From the NCBI RefSeq assembly GCF_002706375.1, contig NZ_CP017706.1, forward strand, positions 2,046,001-2,110,000: 64,000 nt of DNA, given 5' to 3'. This DNA is from Lactobacillus amylovorus DSM 20531 (GTDB lineage Bacteria; Bacillota; Bacilli; Lactobacillales; Lactobacillaceae). A program made the position numbers and the translations under genes. A model generated the notes under the pieces. That model worked only from the letters and a program-made list of their open reading frames with translations. It did no database searches and was not told where the DNA came from. The stretch's first letter is position 1, and the number at the start of each line of letters is the position of its first letter. This document shows positions 38,668-48,634 of the stretch, piece by piece.

Positions 38668-40068
38668 TTAGTCTTTAGTTAATTCGTAGATTGCTTCTGC
38701 ATAAATAGCAATTGAGTTGATCAAATCGTCAACTTTCATGTATTCGTTAGCTTGGTGCATGACCATTGGCGCATCTTCAGGTTGAGCACCGTATGCGACA
38801 CCATGCTTAAAGAGTCGTCCGTAAGTACCACCACCGATGACAACTTCATGGCCTTTCTTACCAGTTTGACGTTCATAAACTGCAAGCAAGGTTTTAACTA
38901 ATGGATCATCACCAGGTACGTAGTGAGGTTCTTCAAATGAAGCAAAGCTTGGAGTTAAAATGTCGCCAAATTTTTCGCTAACTTGCTTAACCATCTTGTC
39001 TGGATCGGTGCCTTGTGGGTAACGAATGTTGTCTTTAAGAATAGCCGCGCCATCTTCAGTGTATTCAAAAATTGAAGGAGCGGAGGATAAATCGCCCATT
39101 AGATCATCATGATGGAAGACGCCAAGCTTTTTACCTTGGAAGTCTTCGTGTTCAACGTCGGCTAAGAAGTGAAGGTAGTTTTTATCACGACCAGCAAAGT
39201 CGAATTGATCTAAGAAGAGACCTAAGAAAGTTGCAGCATTGCGGCCAACTTGAGGAGCTGAAGCGTGCGCACCTTGACCAGTGAGTTCAATCTTAGCAAT
39301 GTTATCGTTGATATCGAATTGACCTTCAAGCTTGTTGTCAGTCAAGAATTGCTCGAATTTGGCTTTAATTTCATCAAGGTCATCTGCTTGAATAGTAGCA
39401 TAAGCCTTTTGTGGGGTAACGTTTTCTGCGATACCTGCCTTGAAGGATTTAAGAATGACAGCGCTTTTTTCTTGATCATCCTTAAAGTTAAGTACTAAAG
39501 TGTAGATCCCTTGTTCACCATTGATGATTGGGTATTCGGCATCAGGAGAGAAAACTTGGTCTGGAGTAGGTTCATGCTTTAAGTAGTAATCAATACCTAC
39601 CCAGTTGGTTTCTTCATTGGTACCGACAATAAAGTCGATTTTCTTCTTAGGTTCAAAACCAGCTTCTTTAAGTAAAAGCATACCGTAGTAAGCAGCTAAT
39701 GCTGGGCCTTTGTCATCGGCAGAACCACGACCGATAATTTTATCGTCCTTGATGATCATTTTGAAAGGATCGGTTACCCAGCCATCACCGGCGGGAACAA
39801 CGTCCATGTGACCGATAATGCCAAGACGCTTGTCACCTTCACCGTAATCAACACGGCCAGCATAGTTGTCAACGTTCTTAATGTGGAAGCCGTCGCGTTC
39901 AGCAAAAGACAAGAACTTCTTCATTGCCTTAACGGGACCTGGGCCAACAGGATATTCTTTAGAAGTGTTGTTTAAGTCTTCGGAAGAATCAATTGCGATT
40001 AATTCATCCAAGTCACGTAAAATATCATCCTTTTTTGCTTGAGCTAGTTTCTTGTAATCTAAGTCCAT
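38668..40068 (-). CDS. pepV: Dipeptidase PepV
   Basis: A 466-residue M20-family zinc dipeptidase that frees amino acids from dipeptides in the cytoplasm, important for growth on milk protein. Metal ligands are in GIIGHMDVVPAG, GRGSADDKGPALA, VGTNEETNW and SPDAEYP; the last His lies in APMVMHQANEY, after VIGGGTYGRLFKHGVAYG. The lid domain is about residues 190-380. The ATG at 40068 lies 6 bases from GAGG; an ATG two codons upstream sits directly on that site. It is monocistronic. Confidence 0.95.
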   Translation of the reverse strand: MDLDYKKLAQAKKDDILRDLDELIAIDSSEDLNNTSKEYPVGPGPVKAMKKFLSFAERDGFHIKNVDNYAGRVDYGEGDKRLGIIGHMDVVPAGDGWVTDPFKMIIKDDKIIGRGSADDKGPALAAYYGMLLLKEAGFEPKKKIDFIVGTNEETNWVGIDYYLKHEPTPDQVFSPDAEYPIINGEQGIYTLVLNFKDDQEKSAVILKSFKAGIAENVTPQKAYATIQADDLDEIKAKFEQFLTDNKLEGQFDINDNIAKIELTGQGAHASAPQVGRNAATFLGLFLDQFDFAGRDKNYLHFLADVEHEDFQGKKLGVFHHDDLMGDLSSAPSIFEYTEDGAAILKDNIRYPQGTDPDKMVKQVSEKFGDILTPSFASFEEPHYVPGDDPLVKTLLAVYERQTGKKGHEVVIGGGTYGRLFKHGVAYGAQPEDAPMVMHQANEYMKVDDLINSIAIYAEAIYELTKD

Positions 40069-40246
40069 ACTCATCCTCTTTTCTTATTTTAAGTTAGTTA
40101 AAATTTTATCGAAAAAATGGATTTTTGGCAAACGATTAAGGAAAAATTAATATATTTCATGAGCATTAAAATAGTATTATGTTTTAATCTCAGGTATACT
40201 TACTAATAAAAATATAGTTAAAGTTAAAAGAGAATGGATAAAGATT

Positions 40247-40735
40247 ATGAGACAACATGTTCCCAATTTAGACACCAATTTAACTAATAATGACTTTTTA
40301 GATTTAATCGTTTCTTGTTTTCACTCTGCAATTTTTGGTACGGTTGACCAAAATGGTGAACCTCACACCAATATTGTTGACATTGACTTTAATGAAGATG
40401 GACGGTTAATCTTCGCAACTACTAACCAAAAGAACTTTTACCATAACATTAAAGGCAATAACCGCGTTTGTTTAACTGCTTTGCGCGGCAGAGAGAAGCT
40501 AAGCAGCGTAGGTTTTACGCTTAAAGGCTATGTCGATGAGATTAGTCCATCATACATAGATAAGATTCTTGAGATTAAACCAGAAATGCACCGTATTTAT
40601 GCAAATAAAACCAAAGATATTAATACTTTGCGTCCATTTGCACTTACGCCTGTTTTAGGCTCTGTTTATGACTTGAGAGAGGGTCGTGCATTTCAAAAGC
40701 AATTTGATTTTATGAATGAAAAAGAACCAGTTTAA
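40247..40735 (+). CDS. Pyridoxamine 5'-phosphate oxidase-like flavin-binding protein
   Basis: A 162-residue protein with the split beta-barrel fold of the PNPOx family. FGTVDQNGEPHTNIVDIDFNEDGRLIFATTNQKNFYHNIKGNNRVCLTAL is the typical FMN-binding half. Members of this type are often flavin reductases or general FMN binders rather than true PNP oxidases, and the substrate cannot be inferred. It is divergent from pepV and stands alone before a terminator. Confidence 0.82.
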   Translation: MRQHVPNLDTNLTNNDFLDLIVSCFHSAIFGTVDQNGEPHTNIVDIDFNEDGRLIFATTNQKNFYHNIKGNNRVCLTALRGREKLSSVGFTLKGYVDEISPSYIDKILEIKPEMHRIYANKTKDINTLRPFALTPVLGSVYDLREGRAFQKQFDFMNEKEPV

Positions 40736-40758
40736 GGTCAAGTTATCAAACTGAAGAA

Positions 40759-40797
40759 GGCTTAATTCCGGTTTTGTTCGGAATTGAGCCTTTTTTC
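40759..40797 (+). terminator. Rho-independent terminator
   Basis: GGCTTAATTCCG pairs with CGGAATTGAGCC around GTTTTGTT, followed by TTTTTT. Confidence 0.92.
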
Positions 40798-41017
40798 TGT
40801 GCTTCATATTTTTGTAAGGTATCTATATTTGTTATTTAAAAATATAATCTTATACCGCAAATTTGAGATGTTGTGTTCCAAAGCTGGAATAATATTCTAT
40901 TTTTATGGTATATACCAAAACCACTCCAAACTATTGTCTTATTTTTTGTTCCTCTTAAAATAAGGATTGCGAATGTGATAAAAGGAATAAGGAAAAACGT
41001 TAGATAGGATATAGAAG

Positions 41018-43360
41018 ATGAAGAATAGGTATAGTTTACGAAAATTATCAGTAGGTTTGTGTTCTGTAGTATTGGGTTGTATGTTGTTGCAAAATGCGAC
41101 TACCCAAGAAGTAAAAGCAGATGCTGGGACTACTGGAACTACACAAGCTCAATCAGCAGGTTCTACTTCTGATGGTACTGCTACTGGCAAATCAGGTTCA
41201 AACCCTGGTGGTGATGAAACACGCACTGCTAATGAAGGTCAACAAGTTCAAGGACTGAAAGCTTCTGATTATCAAGAAGAAACTGTAACTTCTAAGGATT
41301 TGAAAGACAAGTTTAATTTTCATAAATATGATAATGGAACAAAAATAGACCTATCTCTTAAGCAAAATGAAAAAGAAATACAAAATTATGATGGTTCGAT
41401 TACACTAACGTATGTAAACAAGGGACCGGTGATGAAGAAGGATGGCAGGGTAGCGCCGTTTGGGCTGATCGATATCAAATTGGTCAGATCAATCTAAAAG
41501 ATAAGATTGATACTAATACTGATTTTGAAATGAAAGGCCAGATTCAGCTTCGTAATAAAGAACATTTTCATGACTATAATTATAAGGATAATGAAAAGGT
41601 GATGGCATCGGCATTGCATTTCAACTTGGAAATCCAGATGAATTAGGAATTGCTGGTGGTGACTTAGGTATAGGTGGATTGCCAGATGCTGTTGGCTTTA
41701 AATTTGATACATTTTTCAATAAAGATGGAAATACTTATCCTCAAACTAATCCTAAAGCTTTGACAGATGATAAATGTATAGGACATAAATACGGTGATGT
41801 TCTTGTTCCATCAATATCAGGACCATATGGAAGTTACCCTGATGATACAACTCCAGATCCTCAAGATCCAAATAAGTATTATTTTGATACTCACATTAAT
41901 ACTACCAGTACAATGGATAAAGGCTTCGTTTACACATCTGATATAAAAGATCCTGACAAGGTTTATGGTGATACATATGTTGATAAAGATGGTAACTTAC
42001 AAGGCCAAATCAGAATTTTGGATAAAAATGATCCTAACTGGTATAAAGGATATACTCGATATTTTACTCATCCCATTACAAGTGAAAGTGCCAATTAATT
42101 GATATCGAAGGATGGCACGATTTCAGCATTTTATATAAAGGTGACACACACGTTTTAACAGTAACGTATGGTTCTTCTCAAAGCTGGAGTGTAGACCCTG
42201 ATGATGTATATGGTAAAGATAAGCTAATCAAGACAGATCTTCCTAAGTCATTATTTTTGTGTATTACTGGATCAACTGGTTGGTCCAGTAATACACAAAA
42301 GATAAAAATCGACCAATTCACCTATAGATCTAGACCAGATGGTAAAATAACCTACATCGATGATGATAAAAATGGCGAAACTTTAAATAATTTATTCGTT
42401 CATAATGGAGAGAAAATTGATGAAAACAACACTTCCATTTCAAATGGTATTAATTACTGGACAAACCAAAATTATGAATTGATTGATTCAAATTGGCTTG
42501 TAAACAAAGGCAATGGCCACTATGAAATCCACTTAAAGCATAAAGTCAATACAGTTTCTGAATTGAAGACCTTTGAAGAAGTAATCAATTATGTTGACCA
42601 AAATGGCAATGAATTGGCTCCATCTACAGCGCAAAAGATTACTGTTTCTAGAAAATTGAAACATGATTTAGTTACTGATAAATATACTGAAGTAAGTCAT
42701 AATGGTACAACTACATTTGATGAAGTTCCCGTAAATGCAGTTATCACTAAGAATGGAGTTGACTACAGACTTGATTATGTTGATCCAGGTTATGCTGCTG
42801 GCAATAAGAGTGTCAAGGCTATTAGTCCAAATCTTGACGGAACTACACTAATAAGTATTACGGTTCATTACACAAGCGAAACACCAGACTCACGTTCCGA
42901 TGTAACTAATGATTCAGGTGCCAAAGAAAATACTACTTAAGAATCAACAACTAATGTTGAAACACCAACTGAAGATACATCAACAGTTGAAAGCTTTGCA
43001 CCATCCAAAAACAAGAATCGAAAAGTTAAATTCCTTTCAAAGAAGAAAGCAAGACGTGTGAACTTGCAAAAGCATGGCAAAAACACTCCTAAGGCTAGAC
43101 AAGATGCCCTTGTTCTTAAAAAGAACGAAACAGGAAAGCCTAGTCCAGATTTGAAGTTCACAAATGCTAATGAAAATAACAATTCAGAAGCAGTTGTCAA
43201 GGCTAACGAAAAAAGCCAAAAGGCACGATTACCACAAACTGGTGATAAGAAAGCAACTGGCTTAACTGTTTTCGGTATGCTTGTTAGTCTCTGGGGTATG
43301 GCTGGCTTGTCTGTTTCAGATAGATTTAAAAAGTTGTCTAAAGCTAAGAAATCAAAATAA
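41018..43360 (+). pseudogene. LPXTG surface protein with L-type lectin-like domain, broken by three frameshifts and one stop
   Basis: The N-terminus is a YSIRK-type signal peptide (RYSLRKLSVGLCSVVLGC). A lectin-like domain follows in pieces: EGWQGSAVWADRYQIGQINL (about 41435-41500, second frame), then GDGIGIAFQLGNPDELG and GIGGLPDAVGFKFDTFFN (from about 41603, third frame), then IEGWHDFSILYKG (from about 42100, first frame again), like bacterial mucin- or glycan-binding legume-lectin folds. A MucBP-like repeat (VINYVDQNGNELAPSTAQKI) ends at TAA 42938, which is in frame with the rest up to LPQTG (about 43229), a membrane helix and a basic tail. Frame changes fall near 41425, 41603 and 42095. 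One base deleted from an A run explains the second. About 780 residues if restored. Confidence 0.85.
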
Positions 43361-43369
43361 ATAGAATAT

Positions 43370-43406
43370 AAAAAAGGCAGATGAAGAAAAATTCATCTGC
43401 TTTTTT
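43370..43406. terminator. Bidirectional terminator
   Basis: GCAGATGAA (43377-43385) pairs with TTCATCTGC (43392-43400), with A and T runs outside, between convergent genes. Confidence 0.9.
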
Positions 43407-43429
43407 GATTTACTAGATTAAAATAATTT

Positions 43430-44902
43430 TTACATCTCATTTTCACGTTTTTCTTCACGTTTACGTAACCATGGTAATAAGAAACCTAAACCAAAGAGTA
43501 CGATAACAGTGATGATGTTCATCATTAATTGGTGGTTAAATGCGACACTACCAAATGTTGCTTCTGCTTCTTGAGGGATGAAACCTAAAGTTGCACAGAT
43601 AAAGGTGAAGATTAAGCACCACCAACCCATGATTAAGGCACCGGTTCTGTTTTTAATGAAGACATAATCTGAATGGTAGTTCTTTTCATGCATGCGAAGC
43701 ATTACGAGGGCGAAGAATACCCAGCAAGTCTTGTATGGTGAAATAATACCGTTGATGTTTAACAACCAGTTATAGATTGAGTTAATGTTTGGCAAAGTAC
43801 CAGTAAGTAAAAGAAGGAATAATGCCAAACCACAAGTCAAAGTGTAAGAGTGAACTGGACGACCAGTCTTGTCCTTCTTACCAGTAAGCCACTTAGGCAT
43901 GTATCTGTCGGCAACGTCACCAGCAAATACACGACTTGAAGCATCAAGTAAAACAGCTAATTGAGCCATCATAAAGATAGCTTGTACAACTGCGAAGATG
44001 TACATCAAGCCTTTGCCCCAGCCTAAACTTTCACCTAAAAGTTGGAAAGCGTAGTAAGGACCGTTCATCTTAAAGTCATGTGGAATGTGGTGGGAATTGA
44101 AGAAGACTGCCAATGCCAAAGTACCAAAGATGGTTAAGAAACCAGTCATGATAGCTAACATCCACATAGCCTTAGGAAATTCGTGCTTGGGATCACGCAT
44201 TTGGACAATGTAAGGTGCAGCAAGTTCGGCACCAGACATAGCGAAGATCAACAAACCAGTAGTTGAGAAGTATCTCAAACTAAATGATGGCTTAAATGAA
44301 TCCCAGTTGAATGGTTGGGTGGCAATGTGGTGACCGTGCATCACTGACCAAGCTGCAAGTAAAACAAAGAGCATGGACATGATGAACATGGCACCACCAC
44401 CGATTAAGGAAAGAAGCTCAAGTGAGTTCTTAATCGTATTTTCAATTAGGATAAATGCCAAGATAATTACAAAAGTCAAGATCCCGAACCAGAAAGTGGA
44501 CATGTGCTTGTCCAAGGTGTTATTGCCCAAAATAATCCATGAGAATGAAACAATAACTGAGTTGGAAACGTCTACTAGGTAAGGAACGGTTTGTACCCAG
44601 TACATCCATGAGGTCCAGTAACCCAAAGTATCGTTAGATGAGTGACGAACCCATGAAGCAAGACCACCGGCTTGGTCTTTGAAAGTCAATCCCATTTGAC
44701 TACACATTAATGCGTAAGGGATAACATAAGCGAATAACAGGAATATCCATGAAACAACTACAGATAAACCTTGGTTTTGAAATGGGTAAAAGATGTTTTC
44801 AAAACTGATAATAGTTACGAAGTCGATTAAGGCAATAACCGGCCACTTCATGTAATGTTTTTTGCCCGGCTCGAAATTAATGGTTTCGATTTCTTCTGAC
44901 AT
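43430..44902 (-). CDS. APC-family amino acid permease (glutamate/GABA-antiporter-like)
   Basis: A 490-residue transporter with about twelve helices. FENIFYPFQNQGLSVVVSW, GLASWVRHSSNDTLGYWTSWMYWVQTVPYL and FAMSGAELAAPYIVQMRDPKHEFPKAM are typical of the APC superfamily branch that includes glutamate:GABA and related acid-resistance antiporters. It is divergent from an ornithine decarboxylase gene, so ornithine uptake with putrescine release is a natural guess, though not shown by sequence. In L. acidophilus the homologous permease/decarboxylase pair has been linked to acid tolerance. GGAGG lies 11 bases before the ATG. This gene is intact although the decarboxylase is not. Confidence 0.85.
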   Translation of the reverse strand: MSEEIETINFEPGKKHYMKWPVIALIDFVTIISFENIFYPFQNQGLSVVVSWIFLLFAYVIPYALMCSQMGLTFKDQAGGLASWVRHSSNDTLGYWTSWMYWVQTVPYLVDVSNSVIVSFSWIILGNNTLDKHMSTFWFGILTFVIILAFILIENTIKNSLELLSLIGGGAMFIMSMLFVLLAAWSVMHGHHIATQPFNWDSFKPSFSLRYFSTTGLLIFAMSGAELAAPYIVQMRDPKHEFPKAMWMLAIMTGFLTIFGTLALAVFFNSHHIPHDFKMNGPYYAFQLLGESLGWGKGLMYIFAVVQAIFMMAQLAVLLDASSRVFAGDVADRYMPKWLTGKKDKTGRPVHSYTLTCGLALFLLLLTGTLPNINSIYNWLLNINGIISPYKTCWVFFALVMLRMHEKNYHSDYVFIKNRTGALIMGWWCLIFTFICATLGFIPQEAEATFGSVAFNHQLMMNIITVIVLFGLGFLLPWLRKREEKRENEM

Positions 44903-44978
44903 AAAAAATATTTTCCTCCAAGAATGTACTTAATTGTGAAACAAAAAAATTCATCTATCCCTGCGGAGGAGAACACGG

Positions 44979-44990
44979 CAAGTGCACTTG
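44979..44990. promoter_or_regulatory. Palindromic candidate operator at the ornithine decarboxylase promoter
   Basis: CAAGTGCACTTG is a perfect 12-base palindrome whose last three bases form the start of the -35 box. Its position suggests a repressor or activator site; the binding protein is unknown. Confidence 0.4.
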
Positions 44991-45016
44991 TCTAAAACCT
45001 CCAATGTTTATATAAT
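44988..45016 (+). promoter_or_regulatory. Promoter of the ornithine decarboxylase gene
   Basis: TTGTCT (44988-44993) and a perfect TATAAT (45011-45016) with a 17-base spacer. Transcription would start near 45023 and leave a leader of about 118 bases. Confidence 0.7.
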
Positions 45017-45140
45017 AATGTGTACTGTAAATTACGAATATAGGCCAGATTACAACCTTACTGTAAAAAAAGATTATAAAGATTTTCATAAGATTTGCAA
45101 TAAGCAACTTAAAATTGTAATCAAATTGGAAAGGGAAAAG

Positions 45141-47234
45141 ATGGATTTTTTAAAAATTGCTATTGGAAATGGAGTAAATATTAGTCAATTACGGGAATGG
45201 TCATCTGTTCCGCTTGATCAAATCGACAACAGTTCTGAATTAGCAGCTATTGTCATTAAAAATGGCGATCGAACTGCTAAGCAGGAAGCAACAGATTTGC
45301 GAGCACAATCTGATTTTCCTATTCCTGTGATTGAGGTGGATGGTCAAGCAAGCAAGGCTGATATTGCCAAAATCAACCAAGCTGCTAAAGACTATGAACA
45401 AAAGATGGTGCCAGGCTTTTTGACTGATTTAATCAACTTCGCTGAAGCAAAGCCAATTAGTTTTACTACGCCTGGCCACCACAATGGCCAATATTATGAT
45501 TTGCATCCCGCTGGCGTTGTCTTTAACAAATTCTTCGGCAAAAACTTAATGTTTGCCGACACCAGTGACACCGTACCTCAATTAGGCGATACGATGACTC
45601 ATACTGGTACGCCTCTTGATGCAGAAAAATTGGCCGCCCAAACTTATCATGCCGATAAAGTTTACTTTTGTACCAACGGTACAACCAGTGCCAACTAGAT
45701 TTGTGCCAGTGCACTTTTGTCAGAAGGCGATTTAGTATTATTTGACCGCAACAATCACAAATCTTTATACAATAGTGCTTTAGTCATGAGTGGGGCAAAG
45801 CCAGTTTATATTCCAACTGACCGTAATGGTTTAGGCTTAATTGGAGAAATGGATCCCGACTTTTTAACTGAAGATAAAATCAGAGCTAAAATTGCTAAAG
45901 TCGATCCGGAAAAAGCTAAGGCAAAGCGTCCATTTAGATTAGCTATTGTGCAAGCTGAAACTTACGATGGTGTCTTCTATGATGCTAAGTGGATCGTTGA
46001 TAAGATTGGAAAACTCTGTGATTACATCTTATTTGATTGTGCATGGGGCGGTTTTGAAGAATTTGTGCCAATTATGGAGCACCTGTCACCATTACTCCTT
46101 AACTTAGGACCAGATGATCCTGGTATCTTGGTAACCCAATCTTTGCATAAGCAACAAGTTGGTATGGCCCAAGCTTCACAAATTTTGAAGAAAGACTCAC
46201 ACATTAAGGGCCAAAAGCGCTACGTTGATCACAAGCACTTTAACCATGAATACTTGAAGTTTGTTACTTCTTCATATGCTTACCCACTTTATGCCTCACT
46301 CACTGTTAATTCATACGTCACTGCTGGCGAAGGCAATAAGATTTGGTGGGACAAGATCTTGCGCATGGGGATTGAATGGCGCAAGCAACTTTTGAAGAAG
46401 TCTAAGTTGTTTAAACCATTTGTTCCAGATAACTTTGCGGATATTCCAACTGATGAATTAGCAACTAACGCTAAGTACTGGAATATGAGCAAGGAAGATA
46501 ACTGGCACGGCTTTACCAAGATGGGTCAAGGCGAAGCCATGATTGATCCGCTTAAGATTACAGTTAAAACACCAGGTATTGATGTCAAGAATGCTAAATA
46601 CGAAGAAACTGGTATTCCTGGTGCAGTTGTAGCGGAATTTTTGATGGAAAATCATATTATTCGTGCCAAGAACGACCTGAATTCACTTTTATTCTTGGTA
46701 ACTCCAGGCGATACCAAAGAAGAGCTTGATACCTTGCTTGATGCATTTTTGAAGTTTGAAAAGTACTACAATGACGATGCTTTAGTAAAAGACGTTTTGC
46801 CTGTTTTGTACAAGGAATATCCTGACCGCTACAAGGGCTACACTGTTAAGCAGCTTTGCCAGGAAATGCATGAATACTACAAGAAGAACAATACTTTTGT
46901 TTTGCAGCAAAAGTTGTTCGAAAAGCCAGGGATGCAAGACTACAAGATGACGCCTTCAGAAGCTGATCAAATGTTTAAGCGGAATGAAAATGAAGTCGTT
47001 GATCTTGAAGATGTAGTTGACAGAACGGCAGCTGAAGGTGCGTTGCCATACCCACCAGGTGTTTTTATCGTAGCTCCTGGTGAAAAGTGGGACACAGTTG
47101 ATCAAAAGTACTTTGAAGTTTTAGCCCATGCCATTGAAAAATTCCCAGGCTTTGTACCAGAAATTCAAGGTGTATACTTGGATCAAAATGAAGATGGTAC
47201 CTTAAAAGTACAGGCGGAAGTCATTAAAAAATAA
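45141..47234 (+). pseudogene. Ornithine decarboxylase, inducible type, interrupted by an in-frame TAG
   Basis: The full frame is 697 codons and reads through as a PLP-dependent ornithine decarboxylase of the fold-type I family, with wing domain (about residues 1-90), FTTPGHHNGQYY, DTVPQLGDTMTHTGTP and the PLP-binding lysine in TQSLHKQQ (near residue 336). Codon 186 is TAG (45696-45698) in the sequence TNGTTSAN*ICASALLSEGD, where relatives have a lysine, so one base change AAG to TAG is the whole defect. The upstream piece lacks the PLP lysine and the downstream piece has no good start. AAAGGG lies 6 bases before the ATG at 45141. Residual read-through or sequence error cannot be excluded. Confidence 0.88.
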
Positions 47235-47252
47235 GAGAAAAGGGAGTAAAGA

Positions 47253-48515
47253 ATGAGTTTTTCTTGGAAAGAAAATTTACCAGAAGAATTAAAAGAAAAG
47301 GTAACTAAGGTTGAAAAGATGATTCAGCCTCGAATCGAAGAAATCGATGAACAAGTTTTATACAACCAACAAAGAGTGCTTGATTTGTTTAGAAAGCACC
47401 ATGTTGGTGAAGAAGACTTAGTTCCATCAACTGGTTACGGCTACGATGATATTGGTCGTGACAAGATTGAGGATATTTATGCCGACTACTTCAAGGTAGA
47501 TGACGCTTTAGTAAGACCACAATTTGGTTCAGGTACTCATGCTATTACCGTTGGTCTTTTCAGCATGCTTCGTCCAGGCGACACCCTTTACTACTTGACT
47601 GGGACTCCATATGACACCATTCAAGAAGTTATCGGTTTAGCAGGTAACAAGCCAGGCAACATGAAGGAATGGGGCATCAACTTCAAGACCACTGAATTAA
47701 CTGATGATGGTCAAGTTGATTACGAAAAGGCTAGAGAAGATCTTCAAGATAAGTCAATCAAGGTTGTAGCTATTCAAAGATCTCTTGGCTATGCAACGCG
47801 CAAGACTTTTACCATGGACAAGATCAAGAAGATGCTTAAATTTGTTAAGGAAGTTCGTCCTGACGTTAACATCTTTATTGATAACTGTTACGGTGAATTC
47901 TCAGAATGTGAAGAACCAACATTTTATGGTGCTGATATGATGGCCGGTTCACTTTATAAGAACGCAGGTGCCGGTTTGGTTAAAGGCGGTGCTTTCTTGG
48001 TAGGTCGTCAAGACTTGATCGATGGTGCCGGTTCACGTTTGACTGTACCAGGTGCTGGTAAAGGTGAAGGCGCAACTTGGGGCTACTTACGTGATATTTA
48101 CCAAGGCTTCTTCATGGCACCTCATACAACTGGTGAAGCGCAAAAGGGTATGGTCTTTACAGCTGCACTTTTGGAAGAAATGGGCCTGGAAGTATCACCT
48201 AAATGGAGCGATCCTCGTAGTGACATTGTGCAAACTGTTACCTTTGGTAAACCAGATCCAATGGTTAAGTTCTGTGCCGCAATTCAACACTACTCACCAA
48301 TGAACTCATTCGTTGATCCAATTCCTTACCACCAAGATGGTTATGAAGATGAAGTTGTCATGGCTTCAGGTTCATTTGTTGAAGGCTCAACTATTGAATT
48401 ATCATCTGATGGTCCGCTTCGTGATCCATACATGTTGTACATTCAAGGCGGTTTGTCTTATGCTCATGATAAGATTGCCATCACGCATGCGGTTGAAGAA
48501 ACATTTTACAAGTAA
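47253..48515 (+). CDS. Aluminium-resistance/methionine gamma-lyase-like PLP enzyme (YnbB family)
   Basis: A 420-residue fold-type I PLP protein of the group called aluminium resistance protein or cystathionine-beta-lyase-like. RPQFGSGTHAITVGLFSMLRPGD is the phosphate-binding region, IFIDNCYGEF carries the PLP-nitrogen aspartate, and the Schiff-base lysine is in AGSLYKNAGAG or LVKGGAF. The substrate has not been firmly established for this family; carbon-sulfur lyase activity is likely. In most firmicutes it lies near glnR; here it follows the ornithine decarboxylase by 18 bases with GGGAG before its ATG, and may share its promoter. Confidence 0.85.
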   Translation: MSFSWKENLPEELKEKVTKVEKMIQPRIEEIDEQVLYNQQRVLDLFRKHHVGEEDLVPSTGYGYDDIGRDKIEDIYADYFKVDDALVRPQFGSGTHAITVGLFSMLRPGDTLYYLTGTPYDTIQEVIGLAGNKPGNMKEWGINFKTTELTDDGQVDYEKAREDLQDKSIKVVAIQRSLGYATRKTFTMDKIKKMLKFVKEVRPDVNIFIDNCYGEFSECEEPTFYGADMMAGSLYKNAGAGLVKGGAFLVGRQDLIDGAGSRLTVPGAGKGEGATWGYLRDIYQGFFMAPHTTGEAQKGMVFTAALLEEMGLEVSPKWSDPRSDIVQTVTFGKPDPMVKFCAAIQHYSPMNSFVDPIPYHQDGYEDEVVMASGSFVEGSTIELSSDGPLRDPYMLYIQGGLSYAHDKIAITHAVEETFYK

Positions 48516-48516
48516 T

Positions 48517-48542
48517 AAAAAAAGGCAGATAATGCCTTTTTT
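48517..48542 (+). terminator. Rho-independent terminator
   Basis: AAAGGCA pairs with TGCCTTT around GATAA, with A run before and T run after. Confidence 0.85.
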
Positions 48543-48584
48543 GTTTGAGTTAAGGATAATCAGGATAAGAAAAATAAGTAAAAT

Positions 48585-48621
48585 AAAACTGCCTTGAAAT
48601 AATTCTCAAGGCAGTTTTTTA
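48585..48621. terminator. Terminator of ktrBA (minus strand), also usable on the plus strand
   Basis: AAAACTGCCTTGA pairs with TCAAGGCAGTTTT around an 8-base loop; flanking A and T runs serve both strands. Confidence 0.88.
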
Positions 48622-48634
48622 TTAACGATTTTTA

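Noticed and set aside
40799..41017. Regulatory RNA or small gene in the gap before the adhesin pseudogene
   Set aside because: Only AT-rich sequence with weak, short inverted repeats; nothing supportable apart from a possible promoter.
44982..45140. N-terminal extension of the ornithine decarboxylase from an in-frame upstream ATG
   Set aside because: The predicted transcript starts after the first ATG, and only the ATG at 45141 has a ribosome site and family-like sequence.
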